From NCBI RefSeq assembly GCF_038095995.1, contig NZ_CP146005.1, positions 1,046,001 through 1,110,000 on the forward strand: a DNA stretch of 64,000 nucleotides, written 5' to 3'. The number at the start of each line of letters is the position of its first letter. Within the stretch, counting starts at the first letter, position 1. The position numbers were made by a program, and so were the translations under genes. The notes under the pieces are model-generated. The model was not told where the DNA came from, did no database searches, and saw nothing but the letters and a program-made list of their open reading frames with translations. This document shows, one piece after another, positions 61,520-64,000 of this stretch. Source of the stretch: Mesomycoplasma ovipneumoniae. GTDB lineage: Bacteria; Bacillota_I; Bacilli_A; Mycoplasmatales; Metamycoplasmataceae.

Positions 61520-62984
61520 ATAAAAAATGCACCTTTTCAACATTTAACATTTCTTCTCTTGGTATAAATTCCCTCTTTATTCCCTTTTGCTTTTTCCCTA
61601 TCATTCTTACTCTCCTTACATGATAACTGGGAAAAAGTATTTTTATGTATGATTTTTTATTATCACTATCATCTAGTTTAATATCAAACGCATTTTTAGG
61701 GTCAGTTCAATTAATAGCATCGCTAGCTAGACCTTCTCCCACAACAAAGCGATCATTAGTAAAACCAATATCTTTATTTAAATTATAATTTGGGTTTCTT
61801 GGTCCTTTATTTCCTACTAGCAAATTTGCTGTATATTTTGTTTTTATAGCCAAATTTTTCATAACTGATTGATTATATGAATAAAAATCAATAGGTGATT
61901 TTAGTTTCTTATCCATATTTTCACGGTCTTTTTCATTCATTTTATCTTTTATTGAACTAGGTAGTAAGTTTTTAATAATAATTTTGGTTAATTCTGATTG
62001 GGCTAGCAAACTTCCAACCGCTCAAAGTCAGGCAGCAGGTTCTGGAATTGCTTGCTTACTAATAACAAAATGAGGTTCTAACTCTTCATTGTGAAAATTA
62101 AAAAATCAAGCAGGATGGATTCCAGTGTATTGTCTTAATTTTTTCTTATCTTTTGCTTTTACAATAGAAAGTTCTAAAGCCGCTATATTTGCTATTTCTT
62201 TAATACTAGGTTCAGCTTTTGCTTTTGGTAATTTATCTAAGTCAACCACAATTGAGCTTTCAGTTCTTTCAGTAATAGGGTTATTATTAGCTGGCTCAGA
62301 AACAGGGCTATAACCAACTGACGGATAAACAGGGCTATAACCAACTGACGGATAGTAACTTCCTCCGCCCCCATATCATGCACCTACACCAGCAACATTT
62401 GGAAAAGTTCCCATAGTTGGTTGGGCAACTGCGGAAACTGCAAATGTGGCAAGGATAGCTGCAGCAGCTTTTGCAATAAATGGAATAAAAGGCAAAAAGA
62501 ATTGAAAGAAGGTTTTTTCAACTCGAGTTTGATTTTTAAGCTCTCTAAAGTCAAAAACATAACCTTCTAATTTTAGTTTTGGTACACCTTCTTCAAAATA
62601 GAGTTCAGCTTTTTTGTTAACCAATTCAAGCGAAGCGCTATTTAAAATTACCTCACCTTCTTGATTAATTTGAATTTGAATATCATCTAGATTAGGAGAG
62701 TCTGAATTAGTACTTGTTTTGTTTAGACGTGTTTGGGTATTTTTAATATTTGCATTAATAACAAGCGAATTTTGCTGGTTTTTGGCTGAAACAATTTGGA
62801 CTAAATCATCAAAATTTACCGGTTTTTTTGAATTTGATAAATCTATATCACGAGTTTCAAGTTTGAAATCTGAATAGCTTTTTGTATTTTGAAAGTGTCA
62901 AAGCGGCCCAAAAACACTTAGTGTAAGTGAAGTGAAAGCGAGAATATTAGTGATAAACTTAAAAAACTTTAACTTTTTCTTCAT
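61491..62984 (-). CDS. Membrane-anchored surface protein with YSPVYPSVG repeats
   Basis: 497 residues with TGA as Trp. An N-terminal basic lead and signal/anchor (FFKFITNILAFTSLTLSVFG), a hydrophilic part with NLDDIQIQINQEGEVILNSA, a second long hydrophobic Ala-rich segment (residues about 160-185), then a Gly/Tyr/Pro-rich linker with tandem PSVGYSPVYPSVGYSPV. The C-terminal half (KNLAIKTKYTANLLVGNKGP, RFVVGEGLASDAI) is soluble. Family not recognised. It starts at ATG 62984 after AAAAAAAGGAAAAAAC and is followed by an overlapping gene. Confidence 0.7.
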
Positions 62985-63029
62985 GTTTTTTCCTTTTTTT
63001 ATATACAATATTAATTCTTTATTTTTATG

Positions 63030-63035
63030 ATTATA
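63030..63035 (-). promoter_or_regulatory. Candidate -10 box for the 62984 gene
   Basis: Minus-strand AGTATAATC, about 45 bp before the ATG. No clear -35. Confidence 0.4.
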
Positions 63036-63149
63036 CTATATATTAAAAATTTTTTAGGAAAAATACCTAAAAAATGTGTTTTAAAAGAATAAGTTATTAT
63101 GCTAATCAGTGGCTAAAAATAAACTGGACTAAAATTCAGGCATATTTTC

Positions 63150-63786
63150 TTGAGTTTCCCAGTTGATGGCAAAAACTCACTTTTTAGTGAATATAAATAT
63201 GCAAAAATACCCGGTAAATCCACGTTTTTTGACGCTAAAATCTTAATCTTTATTATTTTGAAATTAAGATTTTGCAAAAAAAAAAAAAAATGCTTGGTAC
63301 AAGAAAAAATTATGTTATAATAACACTCACTAAGAATAAATTAATAAGTTTGATATTGAATTAAGGGGGAATTAAGAATGTTTTTGCCATAAAAAAATCA
63401 GAAAATGTGAATTATCCATTATATTTTTAAATATGATGGAATGCCTTAAATTTAACCGTTTAGAAATCTTTAAATTTAAGGCTTTTAGTTATTGTTCTTT
63501 CAAAACTTCATATGTTTTTTTAGGCTCGCTGCAAATAAAAACGAGTTTTCTATTTGCATTGAGTTTAAATAGTAGTTGTATTTTTTGATGGTTTTTCCCA
63601 ATGTTTTAAACTAAAAAAGCAGTTTAAAAATTCATAATTTTGCTTTTTAAGTTAAAATTTTAGCTTTTTTAGTTTGCTTTATTTGATTAGTGGGTAGGTT
63701 TTTTCTTTCGTGAGTGTTAGATTTAAAATTTAGTGTTTTTGCTTTGATAGTTATTTTTCTTGAGTTTGCCCTCAAACTGCCAAACT
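63150..63786 (+). mobile_element. RNA-carrying non-autonomous element, copy IV
   Basis: About 637 bp. End B at the left (CTTGAGTTTCCCAGTTGATG, TTTTTAGTGAATATAAATAT, ACCCGGTAAATCC), a 14-base A-run, the RNA unit, then CTTGAGTTTGCCCTCAAACT and GCCAAACTCGG at the right. The usual end-A core is missing. It abuts the next element. Confidence 0.62.
63328..63587 (+). ncRNA. Conserved multicopy transcribed unit, copy IV
   Basis: TTGGTA (63294-63299), 16 bp, TATAAT (63316-63321). AATTAAGGGGGAATTAAG precedes ATG 63379 and a four-codon frame (MFLP). Hairpin 63525-63563 pairs TGCAAATA with TATTTGCA inside CTC/GAG, then TTTTTT. Confidence 0.58.
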
Positions 63787-63796
63787 CGGATTTTTT

Positions 63797-64000
63797 CCCG
63801 AGTTTCCCAGTTTTAAGACAAAAATTCACTTTTTAGTGAATATAAATATGAAGAAACACCCGTAAATCGGTGTTTTTTTAATGTAAAACCTTAATTTTAT
63901 AAGTAGCATTTGGTAGCATTTTAAGTAATTTTATGGTATAATTATAAATTATGAAAAAACAAAAATTAACTAAGTTGGTTTAGTATCGATGTTGCAAAAA
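63797..64000 (+). mobile_element. End B of another element, entering the next region
   Basis: CCCGAGTTTCCCAGTTTTAA, TTCACTTTTTAGTGAATATA, ACCCGTAAATCGG, then TTTTATGGTATAATTATAAA and ATG 63951, closely matching the minus strand of the hsdR-inserted element (49463 down to 49290). The frame after the ATG (MKKQKLTKLV) stops after 10 codons. The element runs off the window. Confidence 0.6.

Overview
The window is from a mollicute, most likely a member of the Mycoplasma (Mesomycoplasma) hyopneumoniae/ovipneumoniae/conjunctivae group. The DNA is strongly AT-rich. In-frame TGA must be read as tryptophan throughout: rpoB, rpoC, hsdM, the lipoproteins and the transposases become continuous only under genetic code 4. 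No cell-wall genes are seen, and lipoproteins and surface proteases are abundant. The species name is inference; the code-4 reading is direct.

Layout. (1) 1-14.5 kb is core genome, mostly minus strand: a partial phosphohexomutase-like gene, scpB-scpA, a degenerate PlsC-like acyltransferase, a divergent YwaF/TMEM164-like membrane protein, then rplJ-rplL / rpoB-rpoC-tsaE with an L10-type leader and terminators. (2) 14-22 kb holds small membrane proteins, two tandem paralogous surface proteins behind the remnant of a subtilase gene, and a two-gene DNA-processing module (SF1 helicase fused to a PD-(D/E)XK nuclease, plus a DEDDh exonuclease with a Lys-rich tail). (3) 22-44 kb is a surface-protease region: a MIB-MIP immunoglobulin-binding/cleaving pair whose MIB gene carries an in-frame (CT)11 tract; three tandem subtilase + lipoprotein cassettes (two intact, one with the protease gene almost entirely deleted); an AAA ATPase; and a second, very large MIP-like (DUF31) lipoprotein. 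(4) 44-56 kb is a type I restriction-modification locus (hsdR, hsdM, an AlbA_2-domain gene, hsdS) between two inverted IS256-family copies of equal length. hsdS is split between the outer side of one copy and the inner side of the other, with an 8-bp target duplication that reads across, which shows that the segment has been inverted. hsdR is also broken, by a nonsense codon and a 394-bp mobile element. (5) 56-58.4 kb is an Eco47II/Sau96I-like type II restriction-modification pair flanked by mobile elements. (6) 59.7-63 kb holds two overlapping genes for unrecognised surface or cytoplasmic proteins.

A family of mobile elements with ends related to GAGTTTCCCAGTTT is scattered through the non-coding DNA. 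Four members carry a conserved unit with a promoter (TTGGT[C/A]-16 bp-TATAAT), a ribosome-binding-site-like run before a 4-7 codon reading frame, and a 3' hairpin with a T-run. It looks like a multicopy transcribed RNA that travels with the element, and I do not recognise it as any known RNA family. Together the window shows a conserved transcription/translation block next to a fast-changing accessory region in which IS elements, microsatellites and cassette duplication diversify surface proteases and restriction systems.
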